Assembly (NCBI RefSeq): GCF_000803645.1
Contig: NZ_CP009122.1
Span: 224,501 to 288,500, forward strand
Direction: 5' to 3'
DNA length: 64,000 nucleotides
From: Sphingopyxis fribergensis
GTDB taxonomy: Bacteria > Pseudomonadota > Alphaproteobacteria > Sphingomonadales > Sphingomonadaceae
Positions 18,101 to 25,499 of the stretch are shown one piece after another; position 1 is the stretch's first letter, and every line of letters starts with the position of its first letter. Made by a program: the position numbers and the translations under genes. The notes under the pieces were generated by a model that ran no database searches, was not told the DNA's origin, and saw only the letters and a program-made list of their open reading frames with translations.

Positions 18101-19369
18101 ATGAGCAAAAAGATCGGAATTATCGGCGCGGGCACCGCGGGCCTTAAACTGGGCTTGCACCTTCTCAAGAACGGTGTCGAGGTTAAGCTGTTCACCGATC
18201 GTCGCCCGGAAGAATATGCCGGCATGCGATTGCTCAACACGGTGGCGCACCATCATGTGACCGTAGAGCGCGAAGACAAGCTGGGCGTGAACCACTGGCC
18301 GGATGTCGGCTACAAGGGGCATTATTATTACATCGGCACCCCCGAGCCGCTTCAATTCTATGGCGACCTCGTCGCACCGAGTCGTGCGGTCGATTACCGC
18401 ATCTATCAACCCCAGCTCATGCAGGACTTCATCGATCGTGGCGGCGACATCGAATATGGGCAGATCGCACACGAAGACCTCGATGCGATTGCCGACGAAT
18501 TCGATCTCCTCGTGGTTTGCACCGGCAAGGGTCCGTTTGGACAAATGTTCACCCACGAGCCTGCCTACTCGCCGTTCGATCGGCCGCAGCGCGCTCTCTG
18601 CGTCGGCCTGTTCAAAGGCATCCGCGAGCCCGAAACCCGTGCGCTGACGATGTATTTCTCGCCCGGCCACGGCGAGATGATCGAGATCCCGACACTCTCC
18701 TTCAACGGCATGGTCAACGCGCTCGTGATCGAGAACCATATCGGTGGTGATCTCGAAATTCTCGCCAAGACCAAATATGATGACGACCCCAAGGCCTTCA
18801 TCGCGCTTCTCCTCGAGAAGCTACAGAAGCACTATCCAACCTGCTACGAGCGCATTGACCTCGAGGAGTTCGATCTGGCCAATGGCCCGCTCGACATTCT
18901 GCAGGGTGGCGTTACGCCGACTGTCCGCAACAGCTATGCCAAGCTGCCGAACGGCAAGATCGCCGTGGCGCTGGGCGATGTGCAGGCCGTCGTCGACCCG
19001 GTCCTGGGGCAGGGGGCAAACATGGCCTCTTACGCGGCGATCATACTGGGCGAAGAGATTGTCGCCAATGACGTGCTCGACGAGCGCTTCATGGAAAAGG
19101 TCGACGCCCGCCGTCGCGACCGCGTGCTGAGCGCCACGCGCTGGACCAACTACATGCTTTCGTCGCTCGCGACCCTCGATCCCAATCTTCTCCAGTTCAT
19201 TGGGGCTGTCAGTCAGAATCCGAAACTGGCCGACGAGTTCACGGAGAACTTCAATTTCCCGGAGAAGCAGTGGGACTGTTTTTCGAGCCCGGAGCGCGTG
19301 CAGGCGTGGATCCAGGCCCGGCTCGGCACGCCCGCCAACGATGCCGAAGAACTTGTCGCCGCAGAATGA
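18101..19369 (+). CDS. styA: StyA, FAD-dependent styrene monooxygenase (epoxidase)
   Basis: StyA (422 residues) converts styrene to (S)-styrene oxide using O2 and FADH2 supplied by StyB. It begins with the dinucleotide fold [18 protein letters not shown] (GAGTAG at 9-14), and later shows the StyA-type [23 protein letters not shown] segment. Length is close to known StyA proteins (about 415). The ATG at 18101 is preceded by AGGAAAGG at a good distance; an ATG three codons earlier is too close to that site. The frame is open far upstream, but there it only mirrors the LysR gene. It is the first gene of styA-styB-styC-ompW. Confidence 0.96.
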   Translation: MSKKIGIIGAGTAGLKLGLHLLKNGVEVKLFTDRRPEEYAGMRLLNTVAHHHVTVEREDKLGVNHWPDVGYKGHYYYIGTPEPLQFYGDLVAPSRAVDYRIYQPQLMQDFIDRGGDIEYGQIAHEDLDAIADEFDLLVVCTGKGPFGQMFTHEPAYSPFDRPQRALCVGLFKGIREPETRALTMYFSPGHGEMIEIPTLSFNGMVNALVIENHIGGDLEILAKTKYDDDPKAFIALLLEKLQKHYPTCYERIDLEEFDLANGPLDILQGGVTPTVRNSYAKLPNGKIAVALGDVQAVVDPVLGQGANMASYAAIILGEEIVANDVLDERFMEKVDARRRDRVLSATRWTNYMLSSLATLDPNLLQFIGAVSQNPKLADEFTENFNFPEKQWDCFSSPERVQAWIQARLGTPANDAEELVAAE

Positions 19370-19377
19370 GTGATGGG

Positions 19378-19415
19378 TTGCCCCCCTTTGGGGGGGCAAT
19401 CTCACCGAAGTGAGA
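19378..19415 (+). promoter_or_regulatory. Two adjacent hairpins in the styA-styB gap, the second covering the styB ribosome-binding site
   Basis: TTGCCCCCC (19378-19386) pairs with GGGGGGCAA (19391-19399), a nine-pair GC-rich stem with a four-base loop. It is followed at once by TCTCAC-CGAA-GTGAGA (19400-19415), a six-pair stem closed by a CGAA tetraloop whose 3' arm includes the GAGAGG of the styB Shine-Dalgarno. No U-run follows, so this looks like an RNA-stability or translation element, not a terminator. Confidence 0.7.
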
Positions 19416-19425
19416 GGATAAATCG

Positions 19426-19923
19426 ATGGTTCCCGACCAAATGTTTAAGCAGGCGCTGTCCCGGTTGGCTGCGGGCGTGAGCATCGTGTCGACCGCGCAC
19501 AACGGTGAGCGTCGCGGCGTCACTGCCACCGCCGTCTGTTCCGTCTCCGCTGCGCCGCCGACCATCCTGGTCTGCGTCAACACCGCGACCGGTACCTGCC
19601 AGATGATCAAGGAAGCGGGTCATTTCGCCGTCAACCTCCTCGCCGAGCACCATCAGCCTGTTGCTGAAGTCTTCGCCGGGAGGGGGGGGCTGCAGGGCGA
19701 TGAGCGCTTCGGCCACGGCGACTGGATCCGAGGGGAGGAGCGGGGCTTGCCGATCCTGTCGAGCGCCCTCGCAGCCCTGGAATGTCGCGTCGATCAGGCC
19801 GTCGAAGCCGGCACGCATATCGTCTTCTTCGGTATCATCGAAAGTGCCTATTTCGACGAGAATCCACCGCTCATCTTTCATGGCGGCAGGTTCCACGTAC
19901 TGCCGATGGCGAACGCGGCCTGA
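19426..19923 (+). CDS. styB: StyB, NADH:FAD oxidoreductase of styrene monooxygenase
   Basis: StyB (165 residues) reduces FAD with NADH and supplies FADH2 to StyA. It has the flavin-reductase fold typical of short-chain reductase partners: LAAGVSIVSTAHNGERRGVTATAVCSVSAAPPTILVCVN at the N-terminus and FAVNLLAEHHQPVAEVF in the middle. Length matches StyB (about 170). It follows styA after 56 bp containing two hairpins, and precedes styC by 58 bp. Confidence 0.94.
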   Translation: MVPDQMFKQALSRLAAGVSIVSTAHNGERRGVTATAVCSVSAAPPTILVCVNTATGTCQMIKEAGHFAVNLLAEHHQPVAEVFAGRGGLQGDERFGHGDWIRGEERGLPILSSALAALECRVDQAVEAGTHIVFFGIIESAYFDENPPLIFHGGRFHVLPMANAA

Positions 19924-19930
19924 TCTAATC

Positions 19931-19980
19931 GCATAACAATGCATAACAATAATGAGGAGAGATGTAATGAGGAGAGATGT
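19931..19980 (+). repeat. Back-to-back perfect tandem duplications in the styC leader
   Basis: GCATAACAAT occurs twice in tandem (19931-19940, 19941-19950), followed immediately by AATGAGGAGAGATGT twice in tandem (19951-19965, 19966-19980). The second duplicated unit contains the GAGGAGAG Shine-Dalgarno, so the leader has two ribosome-binding sites and two extra in-frame ATGs (19952, 19967) before the assigned start at 19982. Confidence 0.95.
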
Positions 19981-19981
19981 T

Positions 19982-20527
19982 ATGGCAACTCTGGCGGCAC
20001 AGCCCGCGGCTGGTGGGGTGGACGCTGCGCCCGACGTAGAGCGCGAACGCGCGGCACTGCGCAAGATGATGATCGGCAATGGCGTATTGATGATCTTCGC
20101 AGCCCTGGTCGGAGGCCTCGGCCTCTGGATGTATCTCATCGGCGGTTTCATTCCGATCTTCCCCGGCTTTCATTGGGATTTCCAGCTTCCCGGCACTGCT
20201 GAAGGTTGGGCGCGCGCGCACACTGGACCCGTGCTGAACGGTCTTATGGTGATCACCGTCGCCTTTTGCCTTCCCCTGCTATCGTTCACGCCTAAATGGG
20301 CGCGAATCTGGGGCCTCATCGTCGTACTCGACGGCTGGTCGAACACCGGCTTCTACTTCTTTGGCAACTTCGCACCCAATCGCGGGCTCAACTTCACGGC
20401 GAACCGTTTTGGCGAGGCGAACATCTTCAGTTTCTTGGCTCTGGCGCCGGCCTATCTCTTCGGTGTTCTCGTCATGATCGCACTGTTTGCAATCGGGATA
20501 CAGGCGTTGCGGGACGCGCGCCACTGA
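19982..20527 (+). CDS. styC: StyC, styrene oxide isomerase (membrane)
   Basis: StyC isomerises styrene oxide to phenylacetaldehyde by a Meinwald rearrangement at a haem b acting as Lewis acid. From the assigned start it has 181 residues and four hydrophobic helices. Residues I recall as functional in the Pseudomonas enzyme (haem ligand H58, N64, D95, Y103) fall here at H80, N86, D117 and Y125, all shifted by 22. The motifs GWARAHTGPVLNG and LDGWSNTGFYFFGNFAPNRG carry them. I use ATG 19982 because the N-terminus then lacks the repeat-encoded residues; starts at 19952 or 19967, each with the same Shine-Dalgarno, would add MRRDV repeats. Confidence 0.93.
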   Translation: MATLAAQPAAGGVDAAPDVERERAALRKMMIGNGVLMIFAALVGGLGLWMYLIGGFIPIFPGFHWDFQLPGTAEGWARAHTGPVLNGLMVITVAFCLPLLSFTPKWARIWGLIVVLDGWSNTGFYFFGNFAPNRGLNFTANRFGEANIFSFLALAPAYLFGVLVMIALFAIGIQALRDARH

Positions 20528-20593
20528 GCCTCGCCGACGGATTTCAAGTCAATCACAAGAGCGCCCGTCAACCGAGCGCCATAGGGAGGATGT

Positions 20594-21256
20594 ATGAAGA
20601 AGCAACTGACCATTTTCGGGGTTGTCGCCGCAAGTCTCTCGCTTGCGAACCCGGTTCGGGCTGCTGATGGCGATGCGCCAACGTTCAAGCACTGGTTCGT
20701 TCGGGCCGGCCCAGCCGAGGTCATCTATGATGAGGGCGCGAAAATCCGGCTCGGTGGCCAAATAGTGCCTGGCGCAAGCGTGACCGCCAAAAACAACTTC
20801 ACCGGCGAGATCGAGGCGGGTTACTATTTCAATCCCAATGTCTCGGTTTCACTGACAGTCGGGGCGCCCCCGACGGCCACTCTGGTCGGTACGGGCCCGC
20901 TTGCCGGTGTCAAGCTTGGCAAGATCACATACGGGCCCGCAGTGGCAGCCATTCAGTATCACGTGACGGATTTCGGCCCTCGCTTCATCCCTTATATCGG
21001 GGCCGGCGTAAACTATACGATCGTGCTCAGTGAGAAGGATGGAGCAGTCCAAAACTTGCGCGTCAAGAGCTCTGTCGGCGTTACCTTCCAGGCAGGGGCG
21101 GAAAGCATGATCAATGATCGCTTCGGCCTGTTCATCGACGCCAAGAAGATTGTGCTCGATACGACGGCCCGCGGTAATGTCGGCGGTGTGCCTGCCGATG
21201 CGAAGATCAAGATCAATCCGCTGATAGTGACTGGCGGTATCAGCTTTCACTTCTGA
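20594..21256 (+). CDS. OmpW-family outer-membrane protein, probable styrene uptake channel
   Basis: A 220-residue OmpW-type eight-strand beta barrel. A signal peptide of about 23 residues ends at NPVRA-ADG. The C-terminus ends in a Phe (GGISFHF), as expected for outer-membrane barrels, and the middle shows FIPYIGAGVNYT. Members of this family carry small hydrophobic molecules across the outer membrane and are common beside hydrocarbon genes. It follows styC by 66 bp behind AGGGAGG, so it is probably the functional counterpart of the StyE porin in Pseudomonas; the families are not the same. Confidence 0.88.
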   Translation: MKKQLTIFGVVAASLSLANPVRAADGDAPTFKHWFVRAGPAEVIYDEGAKIRLGGQIVPGASVTAKNNFTGEIEAGYYFNPNVSVSLTVGAPPTATLVGTGPLAGVKLGKITYGPAVAAIQYHVTDFGPRFIPYIGAGVNYTIVLSEKDGAVQNLRVKSSVGVTFQAGAESMINDRFGLFIDAKKIVLDTTARGNVGGVPADAKIKINPLIVTGGISFHF

Positions 21257-21263
21257 GTGCCTC

Positions 21264-21307
21264 GCCTCGGGCCGAGTACACGGCCTTCCGTAAAAATAGC
21301 CCGAGGC
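21264..21307 (+). terminator. Long inverted repeat after ompW, possible end of the sty transcript
   Basis: GCCTCGGGC (21264-21272) pairs with GCCCGAGGC (21299-21307), a nine-pair stem with a 26-base loop, starting 8 bp after the ompW stop. There is no T-run after it, so it is an atypical terminator or a stabilising 3' end. Confidence 0.5.
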
Positions 21308-21404
21308 AGCATGGAATGACGTCGATCACATGTCTCAGGTGTCGCAACCGAGCATCGCCGGCCTTGGGAACCCATCCCGCCGTCAATGATGACGAGGACG
21401 CTTC

Positions 21405-21990
21405 ACGCAGATCACCCGCCTTGTTCTTTGCTTGAGCGCGGTGCTTGTGGTTCTACTCGCATACGCGGCAATCCGCGAAGCTGCGGCTCGACTTGGAAAT
21501 CTGCGGATGCCAATGCCAGGTCGCTGAAGCCGAGGCTCGCGACCAGGTCGAAGCGCAATTGCGCCATATCCAGAAGATGGAAAGGGTGGGCCAGCTTACC
21601 GGCGATTTCGCGCATGACTTCAACAACATGTTGGCGATCGTTATCGGTTCGCTCGACTTGCGTCGGCGGCGAAGGTCCGGAGCGGGCGACGACAAGGCAC
21701 TGCGCTACGGCGACGATGCGCGGGAGCGCGCCCAAACCGCCGCGATGCTAACCGCGCGGCTCCTCGCTTTCGCACCCAGCAGCCACTCGAAAAGGTTTTT
21801 GATCCCAATCGCCTCGTCTGTAGCATGTCCGAGCAAATCCATCGAACGGTGAGCGAGACGATGCGAATCGAAATGGTACTGGCGGCAGGTGCGTGGCGGA
21901 GCTGCGCCGATGCGCCCCAGCTTGAGACGCCATCCTCAACCCCGCCGTCAATGCGGTCGACGCAATTCCATCGGGTAGCAACTCCTGCGC
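21405..21990 (+). pseudogene. Eroded sensor histidine kinase fragment
   Basis: Plus-strand pieces in shifting frames reproduce a histidine kinase core. A membrane segment ([17 protein letters not shown]) lies near 21420-21475, and the dimerisation helix with [18 protein letters not shown] and [18 protein letters not shown] (phosphoacceptor His) spans about 21530-21660. A change of frame then gives [17 protein letters not shown] and APQLE, and another gives ILNPAVNAVDAIPSG at about 21935-21980. Most of the ATPase domain and any receiver are missing. It abuts a minus-strand SDR remnant, so both were truncated at a deletion join near 21990. The sequence resembles CHASE3-type sphingomonad kinases more than StyS. 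Confidence 0.8.
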
Positions 21991-22420
21991 TTACTTGGCC
22001 AGGTCGACAACCGTCGGCGTGGTTATCGCCGGGGGCTCGATGGCATTGATGCGGATATTCATATTGGCATTTGCGCCCGCAGCGGTCTTGGTTAGCCCGA
22101 CCGCAGTATGCTTGGCGGCGCCATAAGTCCCGACATTCGGCGTGCCGAACAACGCCGCTTCCTATTCTGTGTTGAAGATCACGCCGCCGCCATGCGCTTT
22201 CATATGCTGGATAGCGTATTTCATGCACAGCCAGACGCCTTTCGCATCGACCGCTATGATGCGCTCGAAGTCCTTTTCCTTGATGTCGGCGATGACGACC
22301 CTGGCGTACTCGCGCGCATAGGCCGCGGCGGTGGCACGCGCGATGCCGGCTGGCCCCGGTGACAAAACCTGCTTTACCGTCAAAGGGCCATAGTCGCGGT
22401 CCTTTCGATGAGAGTCCGCC
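21991..22420 (-). pseudogene. Decayed short-chain dehydrogenase/reductase
   Basis: Reading leftward, FDGKAGFVTGAS (start of an SDR, glycine-rich loop) is followed after a frame change by GIARATAAAYAREYARVVIADI and DAKGVWLCMKYAIQHMKAHGGGVIFNTE. An in-frame TAG then interrupts the reading, which continues as GTPNVGTYGAAKHTAVGLTKTAA (YxxxK catalytic motif) and ends at a TAA (21993-21991). At least one frameshift, a loss around the glycine loop and one nonsense codon make it non-functional. Confidence 0.82.
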
Positions 22421-22590
22421 GTCAACCGATCGAGTGCCTTGCGAGGATTTGTTTCGCCGCAAGCATACAGGTCATTTGACCCGCTCCCGATCGATGGCGC
22501 TCCACAATTCCCACCTTGTGGCATTGACCTGCCAGCATCTCATGTTTAATCAACGCATGATGATTTAAGGCAAGAATCGGAGTTGCAGAC

Positions 22591-22845
22591 GTGCCGCCGT
22601 TCGATCTCACATTTTCTACGGGACCGGATGAAGTGCCGGTTCTCATGTCTCTTGAAGCCTCGGACGAGGGGCATGCCAGGAAGGTCGCATCGAATGCCAT
22701 CGCGGAAGCTTTAGGACGCCCCGGGATGCTTGTGCTTCTTGAACCAAGTGGCCGGTTTACGGCTGGTGTGGGTTTCTGGTCTCGGAGCGGTCACTATGTG
22801 CTGAGTGCTCATCGGGCGCCCACTTCAACCGACGCTGCCAAATGA
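22591..22845 (+). CDS. Small hypothetical protein
   Basis: An 84-residue protein that I do not recognise. It starts at GTG with GGAG eight bases upstream, has no membrane segment or signal peptide, and ends in an ATGA overlap with the next gene. The sequence has a VPVLMSLEASDEGHARKVA segment and a small hydrophobic MLVLLEPSG strand, suggesting a compact alpha/beta fold. The coupled partner makes it likely to be a real gene. Confidence 0.55.
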   Translation: MPPFDLTFSTGPDEVPVLMSLEASDEGHARKVASNAIAEALGRPGMLVLLEPSGRFTAGVGFWSRSGHYVLSAHRAPTSTDAAK

Positions 22846-23381
22846 GTTGGTTTCCGTTGCTTGACGCTTGCAAGGGCGCGGAATGTGCCTTCGGTAGTCG
22901 CTTTGAAGAGTTGAAACAGGCAATATTGACGACCTATCGGACTTATGATGCCCGTGCTAACGATCGCCTCGATTTAGAATGCGCGCTCTTCATTCTCTGG
23001 AGCATCGAGATCGGCCTCCTCAATGCACCGACAAGGTGGTTCGATCGCCATAGAGCGGAAAGGCGATTTGCCAAACTTCTGCGCCGTGGCCTTCGCGAGC
23101 AGGGCATAGAATTTGCCGGGCGGCAAATGGATGAGGTATACAGGGCCCGATTCCGAGATGCGTTGCGCACCATCCGGAACATCTATGTCGAATGGGACAG
23201 AAGCGGATCGCTTAAACCTCCGCTAACAGTGCGCACGACCAAGCTATTCATTAGCTACACGACTGATATTTCTTATCCTCTTTCGTCCCAAGCGCGCACA
23301 GATATGCATCATAGCTTGCACGCTGTTCTAAATGATGGGTGTCGCGCATGTGTCCTTTCAATGCTGCAGCCTGCGGGATAG
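22842..23381 (+). CDS. Hypothetical protein coupled to the preceding gene
   Basis: A 179-residue protein with no family I can name. It is rich in Arg, Trp and Leu (LDLECALFILWSIEIGLLNAPTRWFDRHRAERRF), probably all-helical in the first 110 residues, with no signal peptide. Its ATG overlaps the stop of the 84-residue gene, so the two are translated together. Local base composition is less GC-rich than in the catabolic operons, which points to separate acquisition. Confidence 0.55.
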   Translation: MSWFPLLDACKGAECAFGSRFEELKQAILTTYRTYDARANDRLDLECALFILWSIEIGLLNAPTRWFDRHRAERRFAKLLRRGLREQGIEFAGRQMDEVYRARFRDALRTIRNIYVEWDRSGSLKPPLTVRTTKLFISYTTDISYPLSSQARTDMHHSLHAVLNDGCRACVLSMLQPAG

Positions 23382-23463
23382 CGCATACTGTATAAGATAT
23401 TGATGGATTGCGCCAACCGCCACTATGGGCAGCGGGGTGGCTGTCTGCGGCTCTTGATAGCTA

Positions 23464-24345
23464 TCAGACGAAATTGGCGCTCCATGCAGTTCTTATAGCC
23501 TCCATGAGATCTTTTGATCTGAACGGATTTTTGGGCCTGTGTCCGATCATGAGAGGAATAGGAGTGGGGCCTTCGACAAGGGGGCGTGTCACGACGCCGT
23601 TGAGCAGCAGGCGCGCGGCATATTCCGGCAGGAGTGAGAAGCCACCCACCGAGAGGATGAGTGACAGGGCGGATGCAATATTGGCCGCAGCATGAACCGG
23701 GATAAGAGACAGATCCTTCTGCTGAGCCCATGCATCAATGGCTGATCGTAAAGCCGGTGCCGACCTTCGGCCAACAGAGACATATATTTCGTCAATCAGG
23801 TCGGCGTAGTCCAATTGCGCTTTTGCAGCGAGAGGATGGTCCTCGCGGAGGAAGACCATGACGTGATGATAACCGGCAATCTCAAAATGAATATCGGCCG
23901 CATCTTCATCCTGACGCATGAACGCCATATCAAGGTTGCCTGTGCGCAGTTCGTCTATGATGCGTGGAGACGATGCGCTCATGACCCGAATATCGGCATC
24001 AGCAGAGTAGCCGTTTGCAAGTTCCATCAGTCGGGGCAGGATGGATAGTTCAAGCCCAGGCAGCACACCGAGGCGAAGGATGGCGGGCGTATTTTTTGCT
24101 GCTGCCGCTGCATCCTCGACCTGTTTGAGAATGCGGCGGCCATGTTCAAGAAAGACCTGGCCAGCATCGGTCAGAACGATGCCACGCGATCGTCGATCGA
24201 AGAGCCGGATACCAAGCTCATCCTCCAGTTCGAGAAGCTGTCGGCTGAGCGAAGGCTGCGATGTATGAAGCAGGGACCGCGCCGCTCCGCTCACGCTCCC
24301 TGCGTCCGCAACGGCCACAAAATACCGGATATGACGAAGCTCCAT
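23464..24345 (-). CDS. LysR-family regulator of the adjacent acyl-CoA operon
   Basis: A 293-residue LysR-type activator. It begins MELRHIRYFVAVADAGSVSGAARSLLHTSQPSLSRQL, the classic LysR helix-turn-helix, with AGGAGG in front of the ATG at 24345. The effector-binding domain covers about 90-293. It is divergent from the dehydrogenase / CoA-transferase operon that starts at 24528, and the shared 182-bp gap holds a perfect inverted repeat 29 bp from its own start. It most likely activates that operon in response to an acid or CoA ester. Confidence 0.9.
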   Translation of the reverse strand: MELRHIRYFVAVADAGSVSGAARSLLHTSQPSLSRQLLELEDELGIRLFDRRSRGIVLTDAGQVFLEHGRRILKQVEDAAAAAKNTPAILRLGVLPGLELSILPRLMELANGYSADADIRVMSASSPRIIDELRTGNLDMAFMRQDEDAADIHFEIAGYHHVMVFLREDHPLAAKAQLDYADLIDEIYVSVGRRSAPALRSAIDAWAQQKDLSLIPVHAAANIASALSLILSVGGFSLLPEYAARLLLNGVVTRPLVEGPTPIPLMIGHRPKNPFRSKDLMEAIRTAWSANFV

Positions 24346-24374
24346 CCATGCCTCCTGAGCATGGCTAGTAGAGC

Positions 24375-24389
24375 TACCAAGTCTTGGTA
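24375..24389. promoter_or_regulatory. Perfect 15-bp inverted repeat, LysR binding site candidate
   Basis: TACCAAG-T-CTTGGTA is a flawless seven-plus-seven inverted repeat centred on one base. It lies in the divergent gap between the LysR gene (starts 24345) and the operon at 24528, where an autoregulatory LysR recognition site is expected. Confidence 0.7.
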
Positions 24390-24527
24390 AGTCTGGCAAC
24401 TGCGACCTATCTCCTCCTTGCAATCAAGGCCCGAGCTCGAAGGCAAGCTTTCGGGCTCGTCGGGAAACAACGCGCCGCTCTACGCCCAATCCGATGGAGC
24501 GTGTGCAATTTCATGTGGAGCAGATAG

Positions 24528-25466
24528 GTGAACATACCTCAGAAAATCGGCATTGTTGGATGCGGAGTCATAGGCGCCAGCTGGGCAGCCTATTATCTTG
24601 CACGCGGCTTCGATGTGGGCGCTACCGATCCTGCTCCTGGCGCCGAACAAAAGTTGCGGGAACTTGTCGCCCAGTACTGGCCCGCCCTGATCAAAATTGG
24701 CTTGGCGCCAGGCGCCTCCATGAATCGTCTGACGTTTGATCCCGATCCTGCCAAAGCGCTTTCGGGCGCCGGTTTCGTACAGGAAAATGGCCCCGAGCGG
24801 GTCGATATCAAAAGGATCCTCCTTGCCGAGATTTCGGCCGCCGTGGCGGATGATGTGATCATCGCCACCTCATCATCAGGCATCCTGATCTCGGAAATCC
24901 AGGGAGGCGCAAGCCATCCCGAACGCGTGGTGCTTGGCCACCCGTTCAATCCGCCGCATCTCATCCCGCTGGTCGAAGTTGTCGGCGGCAATGACACCAC
25001 GCCCGAAGTTATCGAGCGCACGCTCGCCTTCTACAGGGACATCGGCAAGAAGCCCATCCACATTCGCCGCGAAGTGAAGGGCCATGTGGCCAATCGCCTT
25101 CAGGCGGCCCTCTGGCGAGAAGCCTTCTATCTTGTGGATCAGGGCATTGCTTCGGTTTCCGACGTCGATACGGCGATCGCCCATGGACCGGGCCTGCGCT
25201 GGGCACTGCTGGGGCCGTTCCTCAATCTCCACCTCTCTGGTGGCAGCGGCGGCATCGGACATGTCATCGATCATCTCGGCCCCCCGATTCAAACCTGGTG
25301 GCACGATCTGGGCGATCTTTCCTTCACTCCGCAAGTAAGGGCGCAGGCCGTTGCAGGCGTGGAAGAGGAATTGAGCGGCCACACGCTGTCAGCCCTGCAG
25401 GATGAGCGCGACGAGGTACTTATCCGCCTGCTGTCGCTTAAGGCTCAAGCCCCCGAGCTGCCCTGA
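24528..25466 (+). CDS. 3-hydroxyacyl-CoA dehydrogenase / L-carnitine dehydrogenase-like enzyme
   Basis: A 312-residue NAD-binding dehydrogenase. The N-terminal Rossmann fold starts at KIGIVGCGVIGASWAAYYLARGFDV, and GHPFNPPHLIPLVEVVGG with the catalytic His follows near residue 140. The C-terminal helical domain begins around GHVANRLQAALWREAFYLVDQG. Single-domain proteins of this kind oxidise 3-hydroxyacyl-CoAs, L-carnitine or L-gulonate; the sequence alone does not decide. GTG start with GGAG upstream. It is first in a three-gene unit with a CoA-transferase and a lipocalin-like protein, which favours a CoA-thioester substrate. Confidence 0.85.
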   Translation: MNIPQKIGIVGCGVIGASWAAYYLARGFDVGATDPAPGAEQKLRELVAQYWPALIKIGLAPGASMNRLTFDPDPAKALSGAGFVQENGPERVDIKRILLAEISAAVADDVIIATSSSGILISEIQGGASHPERVVLGHPFNPPHLIPLVEVVGGNDTTPEVIERTLAFYRDIGKKPIHIRREVKGHVANRLQAALWREAFYLVDQGIASVSDVDTAIAHGPGLRWALLGPFLNLHLSGGSGGIGHVIDHLGPPIQTWWHDLGDLSFTPQVRAQAVAGVEEELSGHTLSALQDERDEVLIRLLSLKAQAPELP

Positions 25467-25499
25467 ACCAGCAATCAACTTTTGGATAGGAATGATGTG

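Noticed and set aside
20594..21256. Calling the outer-membrane gene styE
   Set aside because: StyE of Pseudomonas is a different porin type; this protein is OmpW-like, so only the role may be shared.
21405..21990. StyS sensor kinase remnant
   Set aside because: Readable parts fit a CHASE3-type kinase, and PAS features of StyS are not visible, so the name was not applied.
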